A DNA stretch of 64,000 bases from Flavobacteriales bacterium (GTDB lineage: Bacteria > Bacteroidota > Bacteroidia > Flavobacteriales_D > Sanyastnellaceae), in contig JADKIZ010000018.1 of assembly GCA_016722445.1 (NCBI GenBank), positions 21,812 to 85,811 on the forward strand. Reading direction: 5' to 3'. A program made the position numbers and the translations under genes. Positions 1 through 10,500 of the stretch are shown piece by piece. The notes beneath the pieces were generated by a model. It did not search any database. It was given only the letters and a program-made list of their open reading frames with translations, and was not told the origin of the DNA. Positions within the stretch are counted from its first letter, which is position 1. Each line of letters opens with the position of its first letter.

Positions 1-456
1 ACAGCCGAACTCGAAGGACAATATTCAGGACCGGGAAACACCAATTGGTATTCACCAGATGAGTCAAACACATTTGATGATACCACTTCACTTCAAACAA
101 TGGTGAATGGTTTAGTGATGGGTGAAAACACATTGATCCTCTATGTTGAAAATGGAACCTGTTCCGCATCCGACACAGTGATGGTCTTCGTTGGTGGGTT
201 GTTCATTCCATCAGGATTTTCACCAAATGGTGATGGCAAAAACGATCAATTCGTCATCAGAGGAGTTGAAAATATGAAAGAAGCCACGTTGGTTGTAGTG
301 AACCGATGGGGACAAACAGTTTACACCTCATCACGCTATCTCAACGACTGGGATGGACGTGATTCATCAGGAGATATCCTTCCGGATGATACCTATTTCT
401 ATGAAATCAATCTTGATGGTGATAAACACCACGGATATATAATCGTGAAAAGATGA
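1..456 (+). CDS. C-terminal end of a large secreted/gliding-associated protein with T9SS type B sorting domain (5' truncated)
   Basis: The frame is open from base 1, so this is the tail of a longer gene that begins outside the window. The last 85 or so residues carry the gliding-motility-associated C-terminal domain: FSPNGDGKNDQF, then VVNRWGQTVY, DWDGRDSSG, LPDDTYFYEI and a terminal GYIIVKR. In this family the domain sends very large adhesins through the outer membrane by the type IX secretion system, and type B cargo usually works with a SprF-like partner. A PorP/SprF gene follows with a 4-base overlap, which fits that pairing. The upstream residues look like an Ig/PKD-type repeat but are too few to classify. 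I infer a surface adhesin; substrate and total length cannot be seen. Confidence 0.88.
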   Translation, partial: TAELEGQYSGPGNTNWYSPDESNTFDDTTSLQTMVNGLVMGENTLILYVENGTCSASDTVMVFVGGLFIPSGFSPNGDGKNDQFVIRGVENMKEATLVVVNRWGQTVYTSSRYLNDWDGRDSSGDILPDDTYFYEINLDGDKHHGYIIVKR

Positions 457-1373
457 AGATGGGAAAATACATATTAGTCATTTCGCTGGTGATATGTCAT
501 CTGGCATATGATGCTCAGATTCATCCACAGCAAACGCAATACATGTTCAACGCCATCGGATTAAATCCCGGAGCGGCAGGTCAGCATAACGCACTAAATG
601 CAACACTGAATCATCGTACCATGTGGCGAGGAATAGAAGGCGCACCAAAAACGGACTATGTGACAGTTCATACACCATTGAAATATGAGAGTATCGCAGC
701 CGGCATTCAATTCTACCATGATCGAATTGGCGTAACGTCAAAATCAACATTCATGGTGAATGGCGCATATCGGATTAAAACAGGAAAAGGACAAATTGGT
801 TTTGGGCTAATGGCTGGAATCACCTCAGGAGTAAATAATTGGTCACAGGTACAAACCACAGAATCAGATGACCTTGTGTTTAACTCTGGTGACAACAGTT
901 ATTTGATTCCATCAGCCGGTGCCGGAGTATATTATCAAGACAAGACAAGTTTTGCTGGACTCTCCATTCCACAGTTTTTGACTGCCATTTATGACGGCGG
1001 AGGCAAATACAAAGCCTCAGCATCCATTGAACATTTCACTTATCATTTCATGGCTGGAAAGCAAATAAAGCTCAGCGAAGACTTTACACTTTTCGCTTCC
1101 ACATTGTTGAAATACCAGAAGAATATTGCACTTCAGCCAGACATCACTATACTCGGTGGATACCTAGGTATGTATGATGCAGGCTTCACATACAGACCTG
1201 GTGATGCCATTTCATTTATTGCCCGTGGAAAAGTGAATTCACAAACCCGCATTTCGTACAGTTACGACTATAATCTCCATGCATTGGCCAGTTATTCCTC
1301 TGGTTCACATGAGTTGGGACTGTCTTATACATTCATCTATAAAACCAAATCCCGCGACACCCGTATGATGTAA
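453..1373 (+). CDS. PorP/SprF family type IX secretion system outer-membrane protein
   Basis: A 306-residue protein with a signal peptide (cleavage near YDAQ) and the family opening IHPQQTQYMFNAIGLNPGAAG, followed by HRTMWRGIEGAPKT, the typical N-terminal signature of PorP/SprF proteins. The rest alternates short amphipathic strands with turns, as in an outer-membrane beta barrel, and ends in an aromatic-rich LGLSYTFIYKT strand. PorP/SprF proteins accompany T9SS adhesins with type B sorting domains and are needed for secretion or attachment of their partner. The start ATG overlaps the stop of the preceding adhesin, so the two are probably translationally coupled. The OmpA-like gene follows 5 bases later. 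Confidence 0.9.
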   Translation: MKMGKYILVISLVICHLAYDAQIHPQQTQYMFNAIGLNPGAAGQHNALNATLNHRTMWRGIEGAPKTDYVTVHTPLKYESIAAGIQFYHDRIGVTSKSTFMVNGAYRIKTGKGQIGFGLMAGITSGVNNWSQVQTTESDDLVFNSGDNSYLIPSAGAGVYYQDKTSFAGLSIPQFLTAIYDGGGKYKASASIEHFTYHFMAGKQIKLSEDFTLFASTLLKYQKNIALQPDITILGGYLGMYDAGFTYRPGDAISFIARGKVNSQTRISYSYDYNLHALASYSSGSHELGLSYTFIYKTKSRDTRMM

Positions 1374-1378
1374 TTCTC

Positions 1379-3550
1379 ATGATCCGCCACCTTATACTCA
1401 TAGCGATCATTTCTATCATTTGCACCCACCCATCCTACACACAGGAAGTGGTGGTGCATCCTATTGCCTGCAATAGCAATCATCACGATTTTGCTCCGGT
1501 AACTTATCAAGACGGTATTGTCTTTTGCAGTGACAGACCTTCCGGATACGGCATTGTGTGGACAGATGATGCCGGAAACTTAGAATCCAAAATGTATTTG
1601 TTTTCTCAAAACAAAACAGTTCCTTTTGCTGAAGAAATCAATAAACGAGGCAATGAAGGACCAGTATGTTTTGACGCAAGCTTCCAAAACATTTACATGA
1701 CATCACCGCTAAGGGACGATAAAAATTCACCATCTGGCTATCACGGCATTTTCATTTCAAGCAAGACATCACAAGGATGGACACCTCCACAACCATTTGT
1801 GCACAATTCAAATGATCAGTCATTCAATTGCGGTCATCCAGCATTGGATCAAACAGGACAACGCCTTTATTTTATTTCTGATCAAGCCGGAGGTTATGGA
1901 GGCAAGGACATTTATTACTGTAACCGAACAACAAATGGATGGGATACACCAGTAAACGCAGGGCCCGAAGTGAATACAGCACAAAATGAAATTTTTCCAT
2001 TTATAGCTGCCGATGGGTCTTTGTATTACTCCAGTGATCGTCAAGGGCAATATGACATTTACAAATCAGATCCATCCAAGGGTCAATTCATGCCAGGTGT
2101 AGCCATGCCATCACCAGTGAATACAGAATTCAATGAATATGCATTCAGCATAACCGACAACAATGAACACGGGTATTTTACATCCAACCGCAACAATGGA
2201 CAAGACGATCTTTTCTCTTATGAATTGAGTTATCCTGAATTCGTGGATTGTCCACCGGCAGAACAACCATCGTTTTGTTATTTGTTTGAAGAGACAGAAA
2301 TAATGCCCAACGATTCCATGCCTATGATTTTCGAATGGGAATTGGGCGATGGAAAAACAGCTCGTGGATTAAGTACCGAATATTGTTACGAAGATTTCGG
2401 TCAGTATCACGTGGCATTGAATGTTTATGATAGTCTCACCAAAGCAAGATTCGCGAGGGTATCAGAAGTTGATGTTCAAATCAGTCGGTCGCCTTATCCA
2501 TTTATCACCGCACCAGACAGCGCGGCAGTGGCAACTCCTGTCCTATTGACAGCAGAAGGAACAGACATTGCAGACCTGAAACCAGAAAAATACTTCTGGA
2601 ATTTCGGTGATGGCTCACATGGTTCGGGATATGAGACCAGACACCCATTTGCCAAATCAGGACATTATTCCATCCAACTTGGCATCATTGCCTATCCGCC
2701 AGACGGAGGAGAAATCAAACGATGTGCAACACATGACATCATGGTTGGAACACCAGAAGAAATTCAGCAGTGGATCAGTGAATTGGAAATTGCTGAAGCC
2801 AATGCCACAAAAGAAGCCATGTCATCATCATTGCAGGAAGATATGGTAATCGTTGAAAAAGACAGTACCACCTATTTGCAATATGCTCCAGACAGCACGC
2901 TATACTTTATTGAATTCAAGGAATCCGCAGAAAGGATGAGTATGAACGATCCTTATTTCAATAACATCAAATTCGAGATTACAGAAAGATATGATTCCAA
3001 TGCAACAGCATTTAAGTATTCAGTAGGTCATACTACAGAGATGCCAGTGATGATGCGCATTTATCGAGATATGATGAGCAACGGATATCTCGAGAGTATC
3101 ATCAAAGAACAAGTGAGTACTGACTATGAAGCACAGCTCATCAAGCAATGGTGGTATATGCCAGATTCACTTGAATCGGCGTTTAATGCGCACCTGAACA
3201 AGTTCAGCGATATCAGATTCGAATTCGGCACTTATACAATCAATTCTACTTCATACGATAACCTCGACTATATCGCAGAGATGATGAATCTGGATCACAA
3301 CATCAAATTGCGCATTAAAGCGTACACCGATAGCATAGGTACCCATTCGCGCAATTTGCAACTTGCCAAAAAACGGGCTGAGTCCGTATCAGGTTATCTC
3401 ACCAAAGCAGGAGTCGATCCCAAGAGACTTGTCGCTGTGGGTTATGGCGAATCAATGCCTGTAGCAGAAAACGCCAGTGAAGAAGGTCGGGCGCAAAACA
3501 GGCGCGTTGAATTCGAAATCATCACCGACGAAAACCGCAAGAAAAAATAA
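1379..3550 (+). CDS. OmpA family protein with PD40 propeller, PKD and SPOR-like regions
   Basis: A 723-residue exported protein. Reading from the N-terminus: a signal peptide ending near SYTQE; PD40/WD40-like repeats over about residues 25-290 (motifs such as YYSSDRQGQYDIY and GYFTSNRNNGQDDL); two PKD-like domains near 316 (FEWELGDGKT) and 404 (FWNFGDGSHG); a SPOR-like stretch around 500-580; and an OmpA peptidoglycan-binding domain from about 607 to the end (IKAYTDSIG, LAKKRAESV, GYGESMPV, RAQNRRVEFEI). This architecture is common beside PorP/SprF genes and is thought to anchor T9SS surface machinery to peptidoglycan. It is a paralogue of the next gene. No defects are visible. Confidence 0.9.
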   Translation: MIRHLILIAIISIICTHPSYTQEVVVHPIACNSNHHDFAPVTYQDGIVFCSDRPSGYGIVWTDDAGNLESKMYLFSQNKTVPFAEEINKRGNEGPVCFDASFQNIYMTSPLRDDKNSPSGYHGIFISSKTSQGWTPPQPFVHNSNDQSFNCGHPALDQTGQRLYFISDQAGGYGGKDIYYCNRTTNGWDTPVNAGPEVNTAQNEIFPFIAADGSLYYSSDRQGQYDIYKSDPSKGQFMPGVAMPSPVNTEFNEYAFSITDNNEHGYFTSNRNNGQDDLFSYELSYPEFVDCPPAEQPSFCYLFEETEIMPNDSMPMIFEWELGDGKTARGLSTEYCYEDFGQYHVALNVYDSLTKARFARVSEVDVQISRSPYPFITAPDSAAVATPVLLTAEGTDIADLKPEKYFWNFGDGSHGSGYETRHPFAKSGHYSIQLGIIAYPPDGGEIKRCATHDIMVGTPEEIQQWISELEIAEANATKEAMSSSLQEDMVIVEKDSTTYLQYAPDSTLYFIEFKESAERMSMNDPYFNNIKFEITERYDSNATAFKYSVGHTTEMPVMMRIYRDMMSNGYLESIIKEQVSTDYEAQLIKQWWYMPDSLESAFNAHLNKFSDIRFEFGTYTINSTSYDNLDYIAEMMNLDHNIKLRIKAYTDSIGTHSRNLQLAKKRAESVSGYLTKAGVDPKRLVAVGYGESMPVAENASEEGRAQNRRVEFEIITDENRKKK

Positions 3551-3619
3551 TCGCGGCCGCATTCTCAAAAGTCAAAAAGGTAACCTTCAGGGAAATACCC
3601 CGTACAACGGTCACCCTTT

Positions 3620-6583
3620 ATGACACCCGAAAGAGGAAAATACCCTGTACTTCGTTCAATTGCCGTGATAGCGGTGATTTTCGTATCGCTGATTGGACAC
3701 AGTCAACAATATGAAATCATCCCTCTCAAGATCAATTCAAAAGATGCGGATTTTTCAGCCACATTTCTTGGCAACGACCTCGTATTTGTCTCTGCGCGCG
3801 CTCGAGTAGACCTTTCCTTCGATGACGACTCTCTCACGCAATTCTATACTGACCTTTATATCACCAAACAAAAAACGGATGGTAGCTTTACCAATCCGGA
3901 GGTGATCAAAGGAGCTGTGAATACAGACTTCAATGAAGGTCATTGTACCTTCACCCGTGATGGCAGATGGATGTACTATACTGGTAATCTAAAAAAATCA
4001 CTTGACAATAAGATTGACCGCACTTCAGAATTCAAACTGGGAATTTTTATCGCAGAAAATGTAGGAGGTCATTGGATACCGAGGGGTGAATATCCTTTTA
4101 ACTCCACCAATGGCAAATACAGCAATGCACATCCATCACTTTCTGAAAATGACAGTATCTTGTATTTCTGCTCCAACATGCCTGGAGGGAAAGGCAACTC
4201 AGACATTTATAGAAGCAGGTGGGTAAATGGACAGTGGACTGAACCTGAAAACTTAGGCGGAGAAGTCAACAGCAAAGGCAATGAATTTTTCCCATTCATC
4301 TCAGAATCCGGTACGTTGTATTTTTCAACTGATGCCCGCAATGATGCTGAGGGAATGGATATCTACTTTAGTGAAGAAACGGATGGTGAATTCCAGGAGC
4401 CTGAAAGACTGAATAATACCATCAATTCCGAATACGATGAATTTGCCTACCAGGAAAAACGTGGTACCAATATCGGTTGCTTTAGCAGCAACAGAGTAGA
4501 AGAACAAGACGACGTGTTCATGTTTAAAAAATTCTATGACAATATGAACGAGTGTCAGGAGAATTATCAGGCAAACTTCTGCTACCATTTTTATGACATG
4601 GAATTAGCAAAACTTGAGAATGTACCCATCAAATACGAATGGAATCTCGGCGACGGCACAATGATCATGGCAGACAGTATTGATTATTGCTACAAAGCAG
4701 CAGGTGAATATCATGTTACGCTGAATGTGGTTGATACATTGACAAAAATGGTATTTAAGAAAGTAAGTGAAACGGAAATTTCCATTCTACAAGCTGATCG
4801 TCCTTTCATTCATAGTCATGACACACTTTATCAAAATGGATATTTTGAATGCAAAGTAGAATTTACTGCATTCAATCAATTCCCTGTGAAACACATCAAG
4901 TGGGAACTAGATGATGGAAGCACTTACCATGGTGAAACATTTAAGCACCAATTCTCAACTCCCGGAATGCATCAAATCAAATGTGGTGTAACCGGTGAAA
5001 AGAAAAAAGGCGGAATCGTGCCATTTGTATGTGTGTATAAAAATGTTTGGTGCGCTCCAGCCGATCAAAGCACACCAGGAACAGATGTACTCGCTTGCTG
5101 CGACCAGATCAAGTACAGCAAAAGAGAAATGACAGCTACCGACAAACTTGCTTCGAAAGATGGTATTCTACCGGCTATGCATGAAATTGTAATAGCAAGC
5201 AGCAAAACCAAATTGCCGAAAAGCAGTCCGATGTTGAATATTCGCGATGTAAAAATCAAAGAAACACTCACGGATAGCGGTTACATCTATACTGTCGCAG
5301 AAAAAGCCACATGGCAAGAACTTATTCCACTTTATGCCACGCTTAAGGCAGCTGGTGTAGAAAACATGTACGCCATTGAAACGATACAAGGAGGCGCCAC
5401 CAAACCCACTGCTGCAAACAAAAATGACGTAGCACTGTCGAATAAGGATCATAACAACACCACAACAACAAAAGACAAATCTGAAGGGTTAGTTGAACAA
5501 AACTCAGCAAACACTGCTGTGAATTCCGATCACGATACAACCAATGACCATGCATCAACTCAACAACCAGATATAAACGCAACAATTGCAACAACAGGAG
5601 AAGAGAAAAATGCAGATCACACTGCCTCAAATTCTACAACCACAAACAACATGGTTGATCCGATGCCGGCATCAACAGACTCAACTTTCCATGCAAACGC
5701 AGGCTTGAATAATGCAAACAATACTGGACATAACCCAGCATCCTCAGCCACCAATTCATCAACCTCAACAACATCGGAGTCTGAAGTAAATTCTAACAAT
5801 GCAGCACAAGCTGTAACATCCAATCATTCAAACACAGGATTGAATGTCAATGGTGAACCTCCGAAGGACATCAAAACCTCTGAGTCCAATACTGTTCAGC
5901 ACAACGACCTTGATCCAACCAAAAATTCCGCACAGCCGGAACGCAAACTTTATCGCATAGTATTATTCACTTCCGAAAGACAACTGTCGTTCAATGACAT
6001 TCAATTCAAAGGCATAACTTCAGAAATCAATGAATTGAGACGTGGCCATGAATATGCATACACCATATTGGGTGTACCAGCAGAAAAAGACTTGAACAAA
6101 CGTTTAGAAGAATTGCATGCCGCGGGATTGACGGATGCAAAAGCAGAATCGTTTGACCTCAGTAACCTGAAAAATGAATTGAACCGCAAAGGCTTCTTCC
6201 TAGAACAGGGTGACGCTGATAGATACAATATAGAATTCTCAAAACTGTCTGACATCAAATTTGAATACAACAGTGCAGAGATCAAACCTGAATCATACAA
6301 AGTATTGAATTATATCGCTTCCATGCTTATCCTGGAAGAGGACTTCACCTTGAAGATTGATGCGCATACCTGCTCTGTTGGTGGTGATGAATTCAACAAA
6401 AAACTTTCAGAACAACGTGCACGAGCCGTGATGGATTATTTCATCAAAAAAGGTATAGATGCCGAACGACTTAAGCCGCAAGGTTTCGGTTTAGCTAGAC
6501 CATTTACCACCAACGAAAGTGAAATGGGAAGAGCAGCCAATCGTCGCGTTGAATTCACTGTAGTCTACTCCATCAAAAAATAG
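3620..6583 (+). CDS. Long OmpA family protein with PD40, PKD, two SPOR-like modules and a Ser/Thr/Asn-rich linker
   Basis: A 987-residue paralogue of the preceding gene. It has an N-terminal signal anchor, PD40 repeats (about 40-310; YFCSNMPGGKGNSDIY, CFSSNRVEEQDDVF), PKD-like domains near 334 (YEWNLGDGT) and 422 (IKWELDDGST), a SPOR-like module near 520-588, a low-complexity Asn/Thr/Ser-rich linker at about 588-770, a second SPOR-like module near 775-843, and a C-terminal OmpA domain from about 871 (IDAHTCSVGG, EQRARAVMDYF, GFGLARPF, AANRRVEF). In family terms it should bridge the outer membrane and peptidoglycan for T9SS or gliding functions. The linker and the duplicated SPOR-like module explain most of its extra length over its neighbour. 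The start is the first ATG after a 69-base gap. Confidence 0.88.
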   Translation: MTPERGKYPVLRSIAVIAVIFVSLIGHSQQYEIIPLKINSKDADFSATFLGNDLVFVSARARVDLSFDDDSLTQFYTDLYITKQKTDGSFTNPEVIKGAVNTDFNEGHCTFTRDGRWMYYTGNLKKSLDNKIDRTSEFKLGIFIAENVGGHWIPRGEYPFNSTNGKYSNAHPSLSENDSILYFCSNMPGGKGNSDIYRSRWVNGQWTEPENLGGEVNSKGNEFFPFISESGTLYFSTDARNDAEGMDIYFSEETDGEFQEPERLNNTINSEYDEFAYQEKRGTNIGCFSSNRVEEQDDVFMFKKFYDNMNECQENYQANFCYHFYDMELAKLENVPIKYEWNLGDGTMIMADSIDYCYKAAGEYHVTLNVVDTLTKMVFKKVSETEISILQADRPFIHSHDTLYQNGYFECKVEFTAFNQFPVKHIKWELDDGSTYHGETFKHQFSTPGMHQIKCGVTGEKKKGGIVPFVCVYKNVWCAPADQSTPGTDVLACCDQIKYSKREMTATDKLASKDGILPAMHEIVIASSKTKLPKSSPMLNIRDVKIKETLTDSGYIYTVAEKATWQELIPLYATLKAAGVENMYAIETIQGGATKPTAANKNDVALSNKDHNNTTTTKDKSEGLVEQNSANTAVNSDHDTTNDHASTQQPDINATIATTGEEKNADHTASNSTTTNNMVDPMPASTDSTFHANAGLNNANNTGHNPASSATNSSTSTTSESEVNSNNAAQAVTSNHSNTGLNVNGEPPKDIKTSESNTVQHNDLDPTKNSAQPERKLYRIVLFTSERQLSFNDIQFKGITSEINELRRGHEYAYTILGVPAEKDLNKRLEELHAAGLTDAKAESFDLSNLKNELNRKGFFLEQGDADRYNIEFSKLSDIKFEYNSAEIKPESYKVLNYIASMLILEEDFTLKIDAHTCSVGGDEFNKKLSEQRARAVMDYFIKKGIDAERLKPQGFGLARPFTTNESEMGRAANRRVEFTVVYSIKK

Positions 6584-6586
6584 TTT

Positions 6587-7243
6587 ATGACACCAATAAC
6601 CCGCCTATTCTCTATTGGCTTCATATTTATTGCCTCTATTTCACAGGCTCAACCAGTGCCTGCTTCAGATGAAAACATTCCTTTTCTCGTAACATTCGGC
6701 AATGAATCCGGGACCAAATGGGGAGATGATGATTACAGTCAGACCTTCTTCTTTAAGATCAAAAAAGAATTCAAGGATCCGATTTATTTCCGTGTCTACG
6801 ATCCCGAATGTGCAGGACAACATGACGAAGTAAATGGATCATTCAACACCATGACAAAATTTTCTGTTTATGGTGGAGCTGGTTGCATTTCCAACCCGGA
6901 TGCAACGGGTACAGATCCAACAGGAAACTACAAAAGTGGCAATATGCTCGCGACAAAAACTTTCGGTCAAAAAACAGATTACGACAATGCATGGTACACC
7001 TTCGGTCCATTTAATCCAAGTGAAGGCGAGTACAGTCAGAAATATGGCGGATATGTATTCAAAGTCATTTGTGAAGGATTGAAAGGAGACGATGGCAACC
7101 TTTACCGCTATTTCATGTCGACCAATGCAGAAAAAATGTTCCTATTGAAGGTGGCAACGCCTTCACTTTTGAATACACTTTCAGATTACATAAGGAAGCT
7201 TATCAAACCTCACACATTTATCCTTACATCGACGATAAAGTGA
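6587..7243 (+). CDS. Exported protein of unknown function, N-terminal part (frame broken)
   Basis: This starts 3 bases after the OmpA-like gene and has a clear signal peptide ending near ISQAQ. The body (TFGNESGTKWGDDDYSQTFFF, DPIYFRVYDPECAG) looks beta-rich, but I do not recognise a family. The frame goes wrong after STNAEK at a run of six A (7131-7136). With one more A the protein continues NVPIEGGNAFTFEYTFRLHK and joins the next fragment without a gap, giving about 325 residues over 6587-7563. The residues from 183 to the printed stop are therefore out-of-frame. The position between OmpA-like and propeller genes suggests a periplasmic or surface part of the same system; that is inference. 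Confidence 0.7.
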   Translation: MTPITRLFSIGFIFIASISQAQPVPASDENIPFLVTFGNESGTKWGDDDYSQTFFFKIKKEFKDPIYFRVYDPECAGQHDEVNGSFNTMTKFSVYGGAGCISNPDATGTDPTGNYKSGNMLATKTFGQKTDYDNAWYTFGPFNPSEGEYSQKYGGYVFKVICEGLKGDDGNLYRYFMSTNAEKMFLLKVATPSLLNTLSDYIRKLIKPHTFILTSTIK

Positions 7244-7563
7244 TCTCTGTTGAGCAGCGTAACTTCGATTGGGATTCCGATGGTTATATCAAAATTTGCT
7301 CAGTGGCAACATTGGGAGATGATGTCGCTTTGTCGTCAGACAATGCCTGGTCAACCAGCGTATACAAGATCAAGGACAAAGAACGTGGCAAGTCTCTGGA
7401 CATTCAATTTACGAAAAACGATAAGATTCAGGTCAACAACAACAACGTTGTGTTTTCAATACGAAATCAATATGGAGAATTGCTTCCATTCTATGTAGTA
7501 CCCATCGGTGGTGTACCTAAATACCAAGGCAATATTTCCGCTACACCCATCAAGAAGAAATAG
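7240..7563 (+). CDS. Exported protein of unknown function, C-terminal part (frame broken)
   Basis: This is the continuation of the protein that begins at 6587. The true reading frame can be followed upstream of the apparent GTG start to about 7133 (HKEAYQTSHIYPYIDDKV), so the start given here is only an artefact of the break. The segment contains NFDWDSDGYIKI and ends PIGGVPKYQGNISATPIKKK. No family is recognised. The propeller/phosphatase gene starts 2 bases after its stop, so the two are very likely cotranscribed. Confidence 0.6.
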   Translation: MISVEQRNFDWDSDGYIKICSVATLGDDVALSSDNAWSTSVYKIKDKERGKSLDIQFTKNDKIQVNNNNVVFSIRNQYGELLPFYVVPIGGVPKYQGNISATPIKKK

Positions 7564-7565
7564 CG

Positions 7566-10500
7566 ATGATCAGACATTCCACCCTGATTACTTTTTTCCT
7601 TCTTCTGAGTCTATATGGCGAATCACAGTCGTATAAATTCAAAAAATTCCAGGAACAGGATGGATTAAACAGTCGTTTTGTTTACACCCTTGATCAGGAT
7701 GAATTCGGGCAATTATTGATTGGTACTGGTGATGGATTATTCATTTATGATGGATTCCAATTCACCGATATGACGAAGGAGTCGGGTTTGAGTGAAAACT
7801 TTCTGACCTGCAGTTTCAGGGCTAAAGATGGTGTCATCTGGTATGGACACAACAAAGGACTCATTAGTAAATATCATCACAATGAATTTGAACATTTCGA
7901 TCTGAGTTCATACACCACATCTCGAATCAATCAGGTTTTTCAAGATGAGGACGGTACGCTTTGGGCCCTCACCCAAAACAATGGTATCCTCAAAAAGGAT
8001 CAGAACAATACATGGCAACAATTTATCGATGGGTTGGAAGACTTCACCCTTTATTCGGTTTATGTAGATGATCAAAAAAGAATTTGGGTCGGAAGTGATT
8101 TCGGTCTGTTGATGGCTGAATACTCCGACAACAATACACCACACTTCGATTTTGTTTCAGAAATATCCGAAACAAAAGTGGCGGATATCATTCGTTCCGG
8201 AAATACACTGATTGTAGGAACAGAAGATTCCGGTCTATTTCAAATTGAACTGCGCCAAAGCAGTTATCAGATTATCGAGCTCTTTCATGAAGGTACCAAC
8301 ATTCACGGAATAGCCATCAATTCACTGTTTGAAGATTCGGAAAAAAACCTTTGGGTTTGTTCGAATAATCAAGGCCTCTTCCAATTCACTGGACTCATAG
8401 AAAACAGGTATCTCAGAAAAACAGAATATCAGGGTAGCGAAGAATTAAAAACTTCTAGTATCAGAATATGCCGTGAAGATCGTGAAGGAAACATCTGGGT
8501 TGGTACCATGGGTGATGGCTTGCTTCAACTGACCGATAGTTATTTTTCCATTTTATCACTGAGTAATGATGCCAACCATCCTGAAATTTTTTCCATTCAC
8601 GAAAAAAACGACACCATCTGGACCGGAGGATTTGGTAGAGTCAATGTGAGCTATGGCGAATTGGTGAACGTGATTGACAGCATCGACAAACAATCCGGAC
8701 TTCCACCTTCAGAAATTACGACCATCTTTCAACACCCCAATTCTTCCTTGTGGGTAGGAACGGCAGACGGTTATCTCCTCAAACAAAACCAAACAACCAA
8801 AAAATTTTCGCCGGTTAAACTCACTTCAGAATTTCAAGGACAACGCATCAATCAGATCCTTGGATTTCAGAACAACATTTATGTGGCGACCGATTACGGC
8901 ATTCTCATTTTCAATGACGAAAAATTGGTCTCTCATCTTTCCATCTTATCCGGATTAGCACACAATGTTGTGAAATCACTTTATCCTGATCGCAAAGGAC
9001 GAATCTGGATAGCATCCAGCAACAGTGAAATCACTTACATCCAGGACGGGCAAATTCATAACATTCCTTCTCTATTGGATGGAGCGATGATTCAGATCAG
9101 ATGTTTTGCCGAAGACAATGAAGGGAATATGTGGATCGGTACAGACGGACTTGGTTTGATGAAAATCGTTGGTGACAGTGTTAACATCATCACCAAAGCA
9201 AGTGGTCTTTATTCCGATTATTGTTATAGCATGACCTGTGACCAACGCAACAAATTGTGGGTTGGTCATCGCGGTGCATTGAGTCGCATCAATGTCCTCG
9301 ATAACACCGTTGAAATATTTGATCCAGGAAATGGATATGACCTCGAATTCATTGAGAATGCCATCAACCGTATGCCTTCCGGAGTATTGTACTTCGGTAT
9401 CAACGAAGGGGTACTTCGTTATGAGCCTGACAAAGACAGAAAAAATGAAGCTGAACCCATCCTGCGTATTCTCACAGTGAACATCAATGACAGTGTCTAT
9501 CGCGGAACAAATCAGATTTCACTTCCATATGGTGAATACAAACTCAATTTCGACTTCATCGGACTTTCTTTGAAAGCACCAGGAGAAGTGAAATACCAAT
9601 TTTACCTCGAAGGATATGAAACGAACTGGAGTAATCCGGAAACCCATCATCTTCGAGACTACAACAAAATTGGTCCAGGTGATTACACTTTCAAAGTCAA
9701 ATGTTTCAATGCGGATGGCAATGGTGGTCAAACCATAGTTACCGTAAAAATTTTCATTGACAAACCATTTTGGTTGAAATGGTGGTTCATTGTGCTTTGT
9801 GCACTGTTCCTTGCCGGACTCGTGCGATTCATCATCATCAGAAGAGAACGCAAGCTCAGAGAAGATCAGGAAAAACTTCAGAGCGCACTCGATGAAAGAA
9901 CTAAAGAAGTGGTAGAGCAGAAGGAACTTTTAGAAGAAAAAAACAAGGACATTACCGATTCTATCACCTATGCGCGTAACATCCAGAAAGCCATGCTTCC
10001 TGCTGTGGATGCGCTTAAAATTCACTTCAATGATGCTTTCGTTTACTACAAACCGAGGGATATCGTTAGCGGCGACTTTTATTGGGTTGAAAAATTCAAT
10101 GACACAATAGTTGTATCGTGTGCGGATTGCACAGGCCATGGTGTTCCCGGCGCGTTCATGTCACTTATCGGTACCACATTGCTGAAAGAAGTTTCCGCTA
10201 AAAAAGTGGTGCAAAGTTCACGAGACGTTTTGGTTCACCTCGACAGTGAACTGAACAGGATGCTGAACAAGCAGGATGGCATAAGTGTAGAAGATGGTAT
10301 GGACATCACGGTTTTCGACTTCCATACCGATACAGGAATTCTGAATATTGCGAGCGCCAATCGTCCAGTGATTTTGTTCCACAAAGGTGAATGGATTGAA
10401 GTCAAAGGCGACAGGCAATCAATTGGTGGATCACGCACAGACAAAGACAAAGACTTTACCCTATACGATTTCAAAATCCAGAAGGGCGATAAAATCTATA

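Noticed and set aside
5343..5823. Long minus-strand frames over the Ser/Thr/Asn-rich linker of the OmpA-like gene
   Set aside because: Low-complexity codons leave few stops on the other strand; the residues (repeated LLLLL, CCY) are not protein-like.
7131..7136. Programmed -1 frameshifting at the A6 run in the unknown exported protein
   Set aside because: The A-site codon (ATG) would re-pair poorly with AAT after slipping, no downstream stem is evident, and many similar breaks occur in unrelated genes, so an indel error is more likely.
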